This document shows, one piece after another, positions 45,615 to 55,190 of a stretch of 64,000 nt of DNA. How positions within the stretch are numbered: the stretch's first letter is position 1; each line of letters starts with the position of its first letter. The DNA comes from Mucilaginibacter gossypii (GTDB lineage Bacteria > Bacteroidota > Bacteroidia > Sphingobacteriales > Sphingobacteriaceae), in contig NZ_FNCG01000013.1 of the NCBI RefSeq assembly GCF_900100945.1, forward strand, positions 152,664 through 216,663, in the 5' to 3' direction. The notes beneath the pieces are model-generated. The model ran no database searches. It saw only the letters and a list, made by a program, of their open reading frames with translations, and was not told where the DNA came from. The translations under genes and the position numbers were made by a program.

Positions 45615-48600
45615 ATGAGGCCAATATTGCTTTTTATCTGGTGTTTATACCTGCTTTTTTCCGGATTATCCTATTCGCAAACACCAGCCCTTAAATTTAA
45701 ACAGCTTAGTACAAACGAAGGCCTTTCCCAAAGCCATGTAGTAACCATTATTAAAGATAGTCGCGGCTTTATGTGGTTTGGCACCGAAGATGGCCTTAAT
45801 AAATACGACGGTTATAAGTTTACCCATTATAAGCACGACCAGAATAATAAAGCAACCATCAATGATAACTATGTATTAGCCATAACGGAAGACAGTTATC
45901 ATAATTTATGGATTGGAACCGAAAGCGGGCTTGACAGATTTGACCGGGCCTCAAATACATTTATCCACTATTCCAATCATTTAACTTTTGCTGTACAGTC
46001 TGTTTTTTTGGATAGTAAAAAAAGGATGTGGCTGGGCACCAGCAAGGGTTTATATCTGTTTAATGCTGCAAATGGTTCATTTAAAAGATTCACACATGCC
46101 GCGAATGGCACAAACAGTATAGCTAACGATTTCATTTACCAGGTTACTGAGGATAATAATGGCTGGTTATGGGTAGGTACCGACGATGGGCTTTACCACT
46201 TTAATCCGCAAAACGGTAAGTTTATTGGTTATGTTCATGATCCTGCAAACCAAAACAGCATCGGTGCCAGCTGGGTAAAAGCGGTATACAAAGATAGCAA
46301 AGGCAATATTTGGGCAGGTACACATGGAGGAGGCCTGGCATTATATAACAGTAAAAATAATTCGTTTATAAATTTCAAACACGATCCTAATAACAGCAAC
46401 AGTATTTGCCATAACGATATTCTTTCGATACTCGAAAACAGCGACGGGAAGCTTTGGATAGGGACCGAAAATGGCGGCATAAGTGTGCTCGATTATCCGG
46501 CCAATAAATTTACTTGCTACAAATTTGACGCAAACGACCATCACAGCCTGAGCAGTAACTCGGTTTATTGTTTATATAAAGATGATACAGGGAATACCTG
46601 GATAGGCACTTATTCGGGCGGTGTTGATTTTTTGCCTGGCTTTGGCGATAAATTTAGTTCCTACAGTCAAAACCCCAACAACCCGAATAGTTTGAGCAAC
46701 AACAACGTGCTGGCCATCTCCGGTGATGATAGTGACGAAAATATTTGGATAGGCACCGATGGGGGCGGCCTTAATTTATTTAATCGCAAGAAAAAGACCT
46801 TTGTTCATTACCTGCATAGTGATAATAACAGCAACACCATAAGTAATAATTATGTAATGGCTATAGTACCAATAAATAAAGATGTTATTGGTATTGGTTA
46901 TCACATTGGCGGGTTTGACCTGTTTGATAAAAAAAAGAGAACCTTTATACATCACATGCCCCAGGCAAATAATCCGCGTAGCCTCTCCCTTTCAGATATC
47001 AACAATATGTATAAAGACCGTGACGGCAATATATGGTTAGGGACCTGGAAAGGGGGCCTTAATCATTATAACGTAAAAACCGGTCTCTTTACACGGTACA
47101 GGAACAACCCGGAAGATAACAACAGCATAAGCAGTGATATTGTTACATCGGTGTTTCAGGATAAACAGGGCAATATCTGGATAGGCACTGATGATAACGG
47201 GTTGAATGTATTTAACCCTAAAACTGGCCGCTTTACGCACTACACGCACGATGAAAGGGATAAACACAGCTTATCAAACAACACTGTCGAGTCGATTATC
47301 GAAACCGATAACGGTGATATATGGATAGGTACCAACGGCGGCGGCCTTAACCTGTTTAACAAGCATAACCAAACATTTACTATATACACCGAAAGAGAGG
47401 GTTTGCCTAATAATGTGATCTATGCGATTTTGAAAGACCGCAAAGGTAACCTCTGGTTAAGCACCAACAAGGGGATCTCGCGGTTTAATCCGAAAACAAA
47501 AGCCATCAGAAACTATGACATTTCTGACGGATTGCAGGGAGATGAATTTAAAGGCCATTCGTGTTTTCAAACTGCCGACGGGGAAATGTTTTTTGGCGGC
47601 GTAAACGGATTCAGTACTTTTTATCCCGATAGTTTAAAAGATAATGACTTCGTACCTCCTGTTTATATTACCGGGCTGCAGATTTTCAATAAGGAGGTAA
47701 ACGCCGGGGCTAAAAACTCCCCGCTTCAAAAAGATATCAGCGAAACAGACTCCATAAACCTATCGTACAAACAATCGGTACTTACATTTGAGTTTGCGGC
47801 CCTGAATTATACCATCCCCGAAAAAAACCAATATGCCTACAAGCTGGAAGGATTTGATAAAGAATGGAATGATGTTGGCAATAAAAGAACGGCCACTTAC
47901 ACCAACCTTGATCCGGGTAGTTACACGTTCAGGGTTAAGGCATCAAATAATGATGGCAAATGGAATAACAAAGGCACATTTATCATCATCAATATTAAGC
48001 CTCCTTTTTGGCTTACCTGGTGGTTTAAATTAATTGTGGCTTTAATGTTTATTATCAGCGGCCCGGCATTTTATCTTATCCGCACACGTACTATATTAAA
48101 GCAAAAGGCCGAGCTTGAGCGCCAGGTAGAAGAACGTACCGGGCAGCTGGCCCGTGCCATAGAAGTTGAAAAAAAATTAGCCCTTGAGGCCGAAGAAGCT
48201 AACAAGGCTAAAAGCATATTTTTGGCTACGATGAGCCATGAGATCCGCACACCTATGAATGGGGTAATCGGAATGGCTTCCTTGCTGGCCGAAACTCCTT
48301 TGGACGAGGAGCAGCGAACTTTTGCCGAATCTATACAAACCTGCGGTGAAGATCTGCTGGCGGTGATTAACGATATTTTAGATTTTTCGAAAATAGAATC
48401 GGGCAATATGGAGCTGGAGGAAAAGGATTTTAGCCTGCGCACCTGTATTGAAGAAGTTTTTGATGTTTTTGCCTTAAAAGCGGCCCACCTAAAGCTGGAC
48501 CTGGTTTACCAGATTGACTATGATGTACCGGCGCAAATTATTGGCGACAGTTTAAGGCTTCGCCAGATCCTGATCAATTTAATCAGTAACGCTATCAAGT

Positions 48601-49763
48601 TTACCAAAAAGGGTGAAATTTATGTAGCCGTGCATTTGCTCAGCATATCGGATGATAACCACATCGAATTAGGTTTTGAGATAAAAGATACCGGCATTGG
48701 TATTTCTGCCGATAAGCTGCACCGTTTATTTAAAGCATTTTCGCAGGTTGACTCGTCAACCACCCGGCAATACGGAGGTACAGGCCTTGGCCTGGTTATA
48801 AGCGAACAACTTGTAAAATTAATGGGCGGCAAAATCAGCGTAGAAAGTGAAGTTGATAAAGGAAGTACGTTCAGGTTCTCTATTCACTCGCAAAAAAGTT
48901 TACTGCAGGACTCTGTACAAATAAACCACACCATGCAGGGTTTTGAAAAGAGTGAAATTTTGGTTGTTGATGATAATGATACCAATTGCCGGATTTTAAA
49001 AGCTCAGCTGGAGCAGTGGCAACTAAGCCCGGTAGTAGCCAAATCAGGCGAACAGGCTCTTGAGATCCTGGCGCGGCAGCAGCATGATTTTAAGCTTGTT
49101 ATTACCGATATGCAAATGCCCTTTATGGATGGGATTGAACTGGCAACCTTAATACGGGCCAAATACCCCGAATTACCTATAATGCTGTTGAGCTCCATCA
49201 GCTATGTTTTCCATAAAGATAACCCCGGTTTGTTTTGTTCTATACTAACCAAACCTGCAAAACAGCATAACTTATACAAGCACATTATAAAGGAACTTGG
49301 CAAGCATGTAAATTCTACCACTCATGAGCCGCTGCACAGCGATACTGCAAATCATAAACTGCCTGATAATTTTTCAGAAAGTTACCCATTGAGGATTTTG
49401 GTTGCCGAAGATAACCGGATGAACCAAAAACTGATCATGAAGATATTGAGTAAGTTAGGATATGAAGCCGCTTTGGCAGCAGACGGCCTGGAGGTTTTGG
49501 ATTTAGTTAATAAAAAAATATTCGATGTTATTTTAATGGATGTACAAATGCCCAAAATGGACGGCCTGGAAGCCACGCGAATAATAAAGAAACGTTTCCC
49601 CGAACGGCCTTTTATTATAGCGATGACGGCCAATGCCCTCCAATCCGATCTGCAAATTTGTATAGATGCAGGTATGGACGATTATATAAGTAAACCATTT
49701 AAATTGGATGATCTGGTTAAAAAACTTGTAAAATGGGCAGGGAAGAATACAAGTGCCACGTAA
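45615..49763 (+). CDS. Reg_prop hybrid sensor kinase with two receivers and no DNA-binding domain
   Basis: A 1382-residue protein. Signal peptide (ending LSYSQ), about fourteen Reg_prop blades (SRGFMWFGTEDGLNKYDGYK and many GNIWIGT blades), Y_Y_Y domain, one membrane helix, a coiled coil (about 830-865), HisKA with His875 (TMSHEIRTPMNGVIGMASL), HATPase (YGGTGLGLVISEQLVKLMGG), a first receiver with Asp1165 (TDMQMPFMDG) and a second with Asp1309 (MDVQMPKMDG). It lacks the AraC helix-turn-helix of the other two propeller sensors here, so its phosphate must pass to a separate protein or be used by the receivers themselves. The kinase half is of the BarA/EvgS type. It ends 87 bases before tRNA-Asn copy 2. 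Confidence 0.93.
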   Translation: MRPILLFIWCLYLLFSGLSYSQTPALKFKQLSTNEGLSQSHVVTIIKDSRGFMWFGTEDGLNKYDGYKFTHYKHDQNNKATINDNYVLAITEDSYHNLWIGTESGLDRFDRASNTFIHYSNHLTFAVQSVFLDSKKRMWLGTSKGLYLFNAANGSFKRFTHAANGTNSIANDFIYQVTEDNNGWLWVGTDDGLYHFNPQNGKFIGYVHDPANQNSIGASWVKAVYKDSKGNIWAGTHGGGLALYNSKNNSFINFKHDPNNSNSICHNDILSILENSDGKLWIGTENGGISVLDYPANKFTCYKFDANDHHSLSSNSVYCLYKDDTGNTWIGTYSGGVDFLPGFGDKFSSYSQNPNNPNSLSNNNVLAISGDDSDENIWIGTDGGGLNLFNRKKKTFVHYLHSDNNSNTISNNYVMAIVPINKDVIGIGYHIGGFDLFDKKKRTFIHHMPQANNPRSLSLSDINNMYKDRDGNIWLGTWKGGLNHYNVKTGLFTRYRNNPEDNNSISSDIVTSVFQDKQGNIWIGTDDNGLNVFNPKTGRFTHYTHDERDKHSLSNNTVESIIETDNGDIWIGTNGGGLNLFNKHNQTFTIYTEREGLPNNVIYAILKDRKGNLWLSTNKGISRFNPKTKAIRNYDISDGLQGDEFKGHSCFQTADGEMFFGGVNGFSTFYPDSLKDNDFVPPVYITGLQIFNKEVNAGAKNSPLQKDISETDSINLSYKQSVLTFEFAALNYTIPEKNQYAYKLEGFDKEWNDVGNKRTATYTNLDPGSYTFRVKASNNDGKWNNKGTFIIINIKPPFWLTWWFKLIVALMFIISGPAFYLIRTRTILKQKAELERQVEERTGQLARAIEVEKKLALEAEEANKAKSIFLATMSHEIRTPMNGVIGMASLLAETPLDEEQRTFAESIQTCGEDLLAVINDILDFSKIESGNMELEEKDFSLRTCIEEVFDVFALKAAHLKLDLVYQIDYDVPAQIIGDSLRLRQILINLISNAIKFTKKGEIYVAVHLLSISDDNHIELGFEIKDTGIGISADKLHRLFKAFSQVDSSTTRQYGGTGLGLVISEQLVKLMGGKISVESEVDKGSTFRFSIHSQKSLLQDSVQINHTMQGFEKSEILVVDDNDTNCRILKAQLEQWQLSPVVAKSGEQALEILARQQHDFKLVITDMQMPFMDGIELATLIRAKYPELPIMLLSSISYVFHKDNPGLFCSILTKPAKQHNLYKHIIKELGKHVNSTTHEPLHSDTANHKLPDNFSESYPLRILVAEDNRMNQKLIMKILSKLGYEAALAADGLEVLDLVNKKIFDVILMDVQMPKMDGLEATRIIKKRFPERPFIIAMTANALQSDLQICIDAGMDDYISKPFKLDDLVKKLVKWAGKNTSAT

Positions 49764-49798
49764 CGCTGAAACAGCAGAATATAACAAGTTGAATAAAA

Positions 49799-49829
49799 TT
49801 GTGAAATATCAATGAAAATTATACTTTTG
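49799..49829 (+). promoter_or_regulatory. Promoter of tRNA-Asn copy 2
   Basis: TTG (49799-49801), a 20-base spacer and TACTTTTG (49822-49829). The spacing and the AAAATTGTGAAATATC block equal those of copy 1, whereas the sequence between the two elements differs. Confidence 0.8.
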
Positions 49830-49850
49830 CAATCCCCAACCGGACAACAC

Positions 49851-49924
49851 TCCTGAGTAGCTCAGCCGGTTAGAGCATCTGACTGTTAATCAGAGGGTCG
49901 CTGGTTCGAGCCCAGCCTCAGGAG
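49851..49924 (+). tRNA. tRNA-Asn (anticodon GTT), copy 2
   Basis: Identical in all 74 bases to the copy at 42739, with the same cloverleaf and no encoded CCA. It borders the AT-rich NACHT gene, a typical position for an accessory-gene insertion. Confidence 0.97.
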
Positions 49925-49931
49925 CCTTAAT

Positions 49932-49970
49932 GGGCAAGCACGAAAAACGGTCGCTTGCCCTTCTTTTTTT
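49932..49970 (+). terminator. Terminator of tRNA-Asn copy 2
   Basis: GGGCAAGC (49932-49939) pairs with GCTTGCCC (49953-49960), followed by TTCTTTTTTT. The hairpin sequence is unrelated to that of copy 1, so the repeated unit ends at or near the tRNA 3' end. Confidence 0.85.
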
Positions 49971-50120
49971 CCGTAAATGATCGCTAATTACGTTTTTACG
50001 CGCGAAAACCTAAAATTAACCATTCATAGATTAATAACAATGTGTGGATGTATACTGAACTTTAGGAGATAGTTAGAAACATCCCAAAACAGCTATCTTT
50101 ACCAGAAATGTAAACCTGTC

Positions 50121-53100
50121 ATGGTCGATACCCTCGAAATAAAAGTTTTTGTCTCTTGTCCTAGTGATGTTACACCGGAGAAAGATACTATTAAAGCGAT
50201 TTGTGAGAACCTGAATAACTTCAATATGAATAACAAACGGAAGGTCAGGTTTCGGGTGTTAGATTTCAGGGATATTGTTGCCGATATGGATGGCCGACCC
50301 CAAGAACAAATCAATATGATTTTCTCGGACTATGATATTTATATTGGTCTGTTATGGATGCGTTTTGGTACTCCAAGTGGAGCAGATGATCCACTAACAG
50401 GTAAAGCCTATTTAAGCGGTACTGAAGAAGAATTTCGCTTTGCTTATCAACGTAAGCAGGCAGGCGAAAACATAAATGTTTACCTTTTATTCAAAGCGCC
50501 GAGCGCTATTAAAGGCGGGGCTTCAGAAACCAGACAACTTTTGCAGGTTCAGGAGTTTTATGAAGAGGTTTGCAATTTGGGGTGGGTTATGAAATTCCCG
50601 ATTACACCGACGCATGATTTTTATAATAAGATCTCTACGATTTTAATGAACCGCGCGGAACAAGTAGATCAGCAAGAGCTTATCAATGAAAAAGCCGCAT
50701 TTCTAAGTACACACTCATCTGAAGCTATGCCGGCTACTCTACGAAATCCTGCAGAGTTTATCACTAAGGCACCCAAAATAGACACGACTATACCCCGGAT
50801 ATTATTATCGTTTGAGGGACAGAAAGATCCTGTAACAGCTTACATAGAACGAACTGGTGACCTGGAATTAATTAAGTTGGTCAAGGAAAAAAAACTAGTC
50901 GTTCTATTAGGTAATGCTGGTTCAGGAAAATCAACCGAATTAGCAAAATTGGCTCACTTTTATGCTACCGAAAAAACTCCATTTATACCTGTCTACAGTC
51001 GGATGAATACTTATGTAGAAGAAGATATCCGGGATTTTCTTCCAACTGGTTGGGCTGATATTCCAGAAAATACCGCACTGATAATCTTGGATGGATTGGA
51101 TGAAGTTCAGCCTAAGCATTTTAACACGGCAGTCAGGAAAATTTTAAGTTTTATAGAAGACTTTCCAAATGCACATATCGTAGTGTCTTGCAGAACCAAT
51201 TTTTATCATTTACCGGATAAGCATTCGGGTGGTACTTTGCCTGATTTTGGCATCTATTTTCTGGCACAAGTTAGTGACGCGCAAACAAAAGGGTTTGCGG
51301 AAGAACAATATCAACTGGACTATCAAGCGTTTAGAAAGGGAGCTTATGATCGTGGGTTCCAGGAGTTCACGAGCCAACCGTTCTTCTTAAGAATATTATT
51401 AGAGCAATTTAAGAAACGGGGCGATTTGGCTCTTAATCGTGTTGATTTGCTTAATATACTATTAGACGAACGTATTACGCTGGATCAACAACATTTTGAA
51501 TTAACCACCAACCTGAAAGACCATAAGGAACATATCTTACAGCTACTTCAAAAGATTGCGCTTTGTATGGAATATTTAGGGCGTAATTTTCTTTCATTTA
51601 ATGAACTATTGAAAGTGCTGCCAACCCCTGAAGATCTGCAATTGGTAAAATTTTCAACAGCATTCCGTAGCATGGAGGATGGCACGAATAATTGGGGTTT
51701 TGAACATAATAATATTCAAGAGTTCCTTGCGGCGAAAGCGCTGCTAGCTTTCGATTTGGAGCGTATAAAGACTTTTCTATCCTTCAAAAACGAGCGTATC
51801 AAACCAAGTTGGTTAAATACATTATTTTTTCTAATAAGTTTATTACCAGACGCCAAGCGGAATGATTTGATCGACTGGATATTGACCATTGAACCTGAAG
51901 TGTTAGTACGTGTAGAACCTGACAAAGTAAGTTCAGCTACAAGGTTCGAGATTTTTAAAACGATTTTCAATCACTACAAAGCGCAACGTGTGTGGTTGCG
52001 CTCTAATAAATTTTCCGATCTAGAGTTAGCAACATTTGGCGAAAGTGACGACGCGGTTGATTTTTTGGTTGCTGAACTTAATAACAACGAAAATGCACAT
52101 ACAACCCGCTTCAACGCGATGAATATTCTTAAGTATTTTAAGCTGAGCGGCGATTATCTCAACAAAACAAAGGATGCGATATGGCAACATATTATTGAAA
52201 ATACAGACGATCAACATATCGTACACAGCGGTATTTATGCGTTAGATTCCTTGGGGGTAGTAAATGCAGAAATGATTGCCGAATTGATGAAACTGTTCGG
52301 CAAACGCAGTAATCAATATATTCGTTCAGCCTTATACCGGGTTATCATTGAAACTGGTATGGTCGATGATTATGTAGAATACTTTATAAGTGGTTTTGTG
52401 GATGAATTAGACCCAAACGATCGTGGACAAGTAAGTTTGATGGACGAAGATATACTGTTAAGAGAGGGTTTAACTAACATTAAAGATGCTGCGAACATTA
52501 AAAAATTACTTGAGTTGTTTGAGAACCCTTATGACCGTCGCATCATAAACTTTTTTGAGAAAAACAAAATACTTGAAAATTTAATCGGGAGGGCTGCAAG
52601 CATCTATAAAGCCCACCCTGAACTCTCTGAAGATGTCTACAGAACTTATCTAGCTTATGGCCGGCATTCAGAAGAATTTACCGCGCAAGCCATATCAGTA
52701 TATTTTCAAAAAACCGGGCAAACTAATGCTGTTTTTCAGCGGATCTTTAGCGATAAGAAAATCGAGGATTACGAAAAAGGTTTACTACTGAGGCATTTAG
52801 TTAATCAAGAAAATATCGATTATGTCATTGACCAATATAACACACACAACGCCACTAATGAAGATTTGTTAAAATTCTATAATAATCTTCGGTGGAATAT
52901 ATACCGAACGGATAAGAACGCTGAATTGGAATATCTTACTGAGAAATTGAATGAAGAAACGCAGGTACTCAACAATTTTAATGATATTGATTATGCTAAG
53001 ATTCGGTTAGAAAATGAGCAAAAGAGCTTTGACTTATATTTTAATGTAGACGCTTTCACCAATGAACTTGTTCAATTTTTTCAGACAAATGAAATTACTG

Positions 53101-54383
53101 ACTTGGATTGGGATACCTTATGGCAATTTCAATATAATCGTAATGATAGAAATTATCACGTTCCCGAAGCTATTCATGAATTATTAATAGAGTTTACCCG
53201 TGATAAACAAAGTGCTGATTTAGCATCGGTATTGAAATTTGTGAACGATGAAGAACGTTTTGCTAATTATAGATTTTCAAAAATTAAAGACAAGATTAAC
53301 AGCCGGCCAGATATTTTAGTTAGCGAAGAACAGATAGAGACAATTACAGCTTGGGTACAACACGTAATTGTGAATACAGATATTGCTAACGCGATCAGAG
53401 TTGAAAGTAGTAACCGTACTACTTACAGTAAGTTAGCGATGGTACTATGGGCGTTTATAAAAAATTATAAAATCCCTGTAGTCGCAGAGAAGCTACTTGA
53501 CTTTACTTTGTTCGATGAAGTTAGAAACAACGAATATCAAGGGTTAGAATTTAGTGCAATTGAAAATCAGTTGGGTAAAGATGCGGTACAAGCCCGGGTA
53601 CATGATAATTTATTAGCAGGGATTGAATACGATCAGTCTTGGCGAAATAACGCGATATATGCGCTCGAAAATAACATTCCAAATACGATCGGAAGTATTA
53701 TTAACAGTTTGTTTGATAATCGCAAATCTGAATATTCTCGACGAGCGGTATTAAAAATATTTTTGCAACAGGGTGGCAACCCGGAACTGTTATTGGTTGG
53801 ATTAAAAATGACGCCCAACAGCGATATGTTGTGGGACATTGTGCGTGAAATCAAAGACTACACAGCTATCGATGCCGATTTGCGGAAGTTTTTAAGTGAA
53901 AAGTTAACTAATGGTTATCTTCAGCCACAAGAAAAGTTTCGTGCCGCCACTTACTTAACAGAGAAAGGCGATAAGGAGGGTACAGCTTCCTATTTAAACT
54001 ATCTTCTTGAAACTGCCAGTCCAAATTTTGATTTTTATCATCAATCGCAGATAATGCGTCAAATCAAGGACATTGAATTTCTCCCTATCTTATTGGAATT
54101 ACTTAAAAAAGCCAATCAGGAAGAATTTAAGCAGGATGACTTTAATCGTTTTGATAGTATCGTTTCTGACACTTTATATAACCTTGGATTAACTTCTGAG
54201 GAAAACCTGTCCAAAGTAAAAACTGCGCTTGAAGATTTCATTAAGAATAACGACGGACAAATTAAGAACGTTAATTTTCTTCATCCAATGATTGAGCGAA
54301 TGGAGTTTAACTTCTATTTGGCTCAGTCGCAATCAAATGATATACAAGATGCCTTATCTGAAGTGGCTAAACTGTATCAATAA
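50121..54383 (+). CDS. DUF4062-NACHT-helical repeat STAND NTPase, putative anti-phage NLR-like protein
   Basis: A 1420-residue cytoplasmic protein without signal or membrane segments. Residues 1-185 resemble DUF4062: KVFVSCPSDV at 8-17, DYDIYIGLLWMRFG at 70-83 and TEEEF at 101-105, a Rossmann-like fold related to TIR. A NACHT-type NTPase follows: Walker A GNAGSGKST (264-272), Walker B LIILDGLDE with Asp324, Asp327 and Glu328, and IVVSCRTNFY as sensor, then a winged-helix-like part ending FEHNNIQEFLAAKALL. From about 550 to the end it is all helical with repeat character, as expected of a ligand-sensing solenoid. DUF4062 next to NACHT also occurs in animal TEP1/NWD1-type proteins. The gene is AT-rich, alone, and next to a tRNA. 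A defence role is inferred. Confidence 0.82.
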   Translation: MVDTLEIKVFVSCPSDVTPEKDTIKAICENLNNFNMNNKRKVRFRVLDFRDIVADMDGRPQEQINMIFSDYDIYIGLLWMRFGTPSGADDPLTGKAYLSGTEEEFRFAYQRKQAGENINVYLLFKAPSAIKGGASETRQLLQVQEFYEEVCNLGWVMKFPITPTHDFYNKISTILMNRAEQVDQQELINEKAAFLSTHSSEAMPATLRNPAEFITKAPKIDTTIPRILLSFEGQKDPVTAYIERTGDLELIKLVKEKKLVVLLGNAGSGKSTELAKLAHFYATEKTPFIPVYSRMNTYVEEDIRDFLPTGWADIPENTALIILDGLDEVQPKHFNTAVRKILSFIEDFPNAHIVVSCRTNFYHLPDKHSGGTLPDFGIYFLAQVSDAQTKGFAEEQYQLDYQAFRKGAYDRGFQEFTSQPFFLRILLEQFKKRGDLALNRVDLLNILLDERITLDQQHFELTTNLKDHKEHILQLLQKIALCMEYLGRNFLSFNELLKVLPTPEDLQLVKFSTAFRSMEDGTNNWGFEHNNIQEFLAAKALLAFDLERIKTFLSFKNERIKPSWLNTLFFLISLLPDAKRNDLIDWILTIEPEVLVRVEPDKVSSATRFEIFKTIFNHYKAQRVWLRSNKFSDLELATFGESDDAVDFLVAELNNNENAHTTRFNAMNILKYFKLSGDYLNKTKDAIWQHIIENTDDQHIVHSGIYALDSLGVVNAEMIAELMKLFGKRSNQYIRSALYRVIIETGMVDDYVEYFISGFVDELDPNDRGQVSLMDEDILLREGLTNIKDAANIKKLLELFENPYDRRIINFFEKNKILENLIGRAASIYKAHPELSEDVYRTYLAYGRHSEEFTAQAISVYFQKTGQTNAVFQRIFSDKKIEDYEKGLLLRHLVNQENIDYVIDQYNTHNATNEDLLKFYNNLRWNIYRTDKNAELEYLTEKLNEETQVLNNFNDIDYAKIRLENEQKSFDLYFNVDAFTNELVQFFQTNEITDLDWDTLWQFQYNRNDRNYHVPEAIHELLIEFTRDKQSADLASVLKFVNDEERFANYRFSKIKDKINSRPDILVSEEQIETITAWVQHVIVNTDIANAIRVESSNRTTYSKLAMVLWAFIKNYKIPVVAEKLLDFTLFDEVRNNEYQGLEFSAIENQLGKDAVQARVHDNLLAGIEYDQSWRNNAIYALENNIPNTIGSIINSLFDNRKSEYSRRAVLKIFLQQGGNPELLLVGLKMTPNSDMLWDIVREIKDYTAIDADLRKFLSEKLTNGYLQPQEKFRAATYLTEKGDKEGTASYLNYLLETASPNFDFYHQSQIMRQIKDIEFLPILLELLKKANQEEFKQDDFNRFDSIVSDTLYNLGLTSEENLSKVKTALEDFIKNNDGQIKNVNFLHPMIERMEFNFYLAQSQSNDIQDALSEVAKLYQ

Positions 54384-54621
54384 TACAATACAGTCTTACC
54401 ATGAAGATGTAATGGGTAATATATGTTTAAATATCAAAGTACTCTGACAAAATATTATATAAAAGCATTGATAATCATTATTATTTTTACTTTCGAACAA
54501 GGAATTGAGCGCCCCAGTTTACATTGAAAAAGCCCGGATTGATCTATTAAAATTCAGATCTCCCGTTTCCTGAAACCAAAAGGTTCAATAGCTTTGCAAT
54601 CCAACAAAAAGGTTAATTATT

Positions 54622-55038
54622 ATGGAATACTCAAAAACATATATTGCCAAAGATGAGCATATAGATGTACAGGAGATCATGGATGGTTTATATTATCCGT
54701 TTTATATGGAATATTGCAGGCATGATTATATCAGGGAAATATTGGGGTTTGATTTTGAAGCCGAAGCTAAAAACGGCATTTACATGGTACTTTCAAATTA
54801 TAGCATCAGCTTTCTCAGATCACTTAAAAAGGGTGATGAATTTAAAGTTACCTGCACCTTGTATACTGATAAAGGGGGCTTACCCAAGTTGCACTTTAAA
54901 CAATCGATAATATGCAACAATAAGGTAATGACTAAAGCTGTATTTACGGGCACCTGTGTGCCGGCAACAGGCGGCAGACCGTATTTACCGGCCTCGGTAT
55001 TGGAAAAAATAAAGGATGCCCCTGTTCTTGAAGATTAA
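54622..55038 (+). CDS. Hot-dog fold acyl-CoA thioesterase
   Basis: A 138-residue protein with the 4-hydroxybenzoyl-CoA thioesterase/YbgC pattern: the helix MDGLYYPFYMEYCRHDYIRE, then KNGIYMVLSNYSISFLRSLK and GDEFKVTCTLYTDKGGLPKL as the central beta sheet. The usual D-x-x-G-H-V-N catalytic loop is altered here to EIMDGLYYPFY, so the nucleophilic Asp may be that of MDG, or the protein may be non-catalytic. It is cytoplasmic. A strong bidirectional terminator follows at 55096. Its base composition returns to that of the window average after the NACHT gene. Confidence 0.82.
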   Translation: MEYSKTYIAKDEHIDVQEIMDGLYYPFYMEYCRHDYIREILGFDFEAEAKNGIYMVLSNYSISFLRSLKKGDEFKVTCTLYTDKGGLPKLHFKQSIICNNKVMTKAVFTGTCVPATGGRPYLPASVLEKIKDAPVLED

Positions 55039-55095
55039 GCGACCGGCAGAGCGCCGGCCCTTGCCGGATAATCATGCGGCAGGGTAATGTGTATG

Positions 55096-55129
55096 CAAAA
55101 GAGGCTATCTATGGGGATAGCCTCTTTTG
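55096..55129. terminator. Bidirectional intrinsic terminator
   Basis: CAAAAGAGGCTATC (55096-55109) and GATAGCCTCTTTTG (55116-55129) form a perfect 14-base-pair stem with a six-base loop. It separates the convergent thioesterase and DoxX genes. Confidence 0.85.
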
Positions 55130-55190
55130 AGATTGCTTAAAGCCTGAAATAACCGATGTATTATGAATCGGCCTGCTGCAACTTAGCATT

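Noticed and set aside
42739..49924. The two tRNA-Asn genes as att sites of one integrated element
   Set aside because: The whole tRNA and part of the promoter are repeated rather than only the 3' end, and no integrase or element genes lie between them.
50071..50101. TATCTTTA before the NACHT gene as its promoter
   Set aside because: The last base departs from TAnnTTTG and no TTG lies at the right distance.
49925..54621. A multi-gene defence island or prophage around the NACHT gene
   Set aside because: No integrase, restriction, toxin or phage structural gene is present between the tRNA and the thioesterase.
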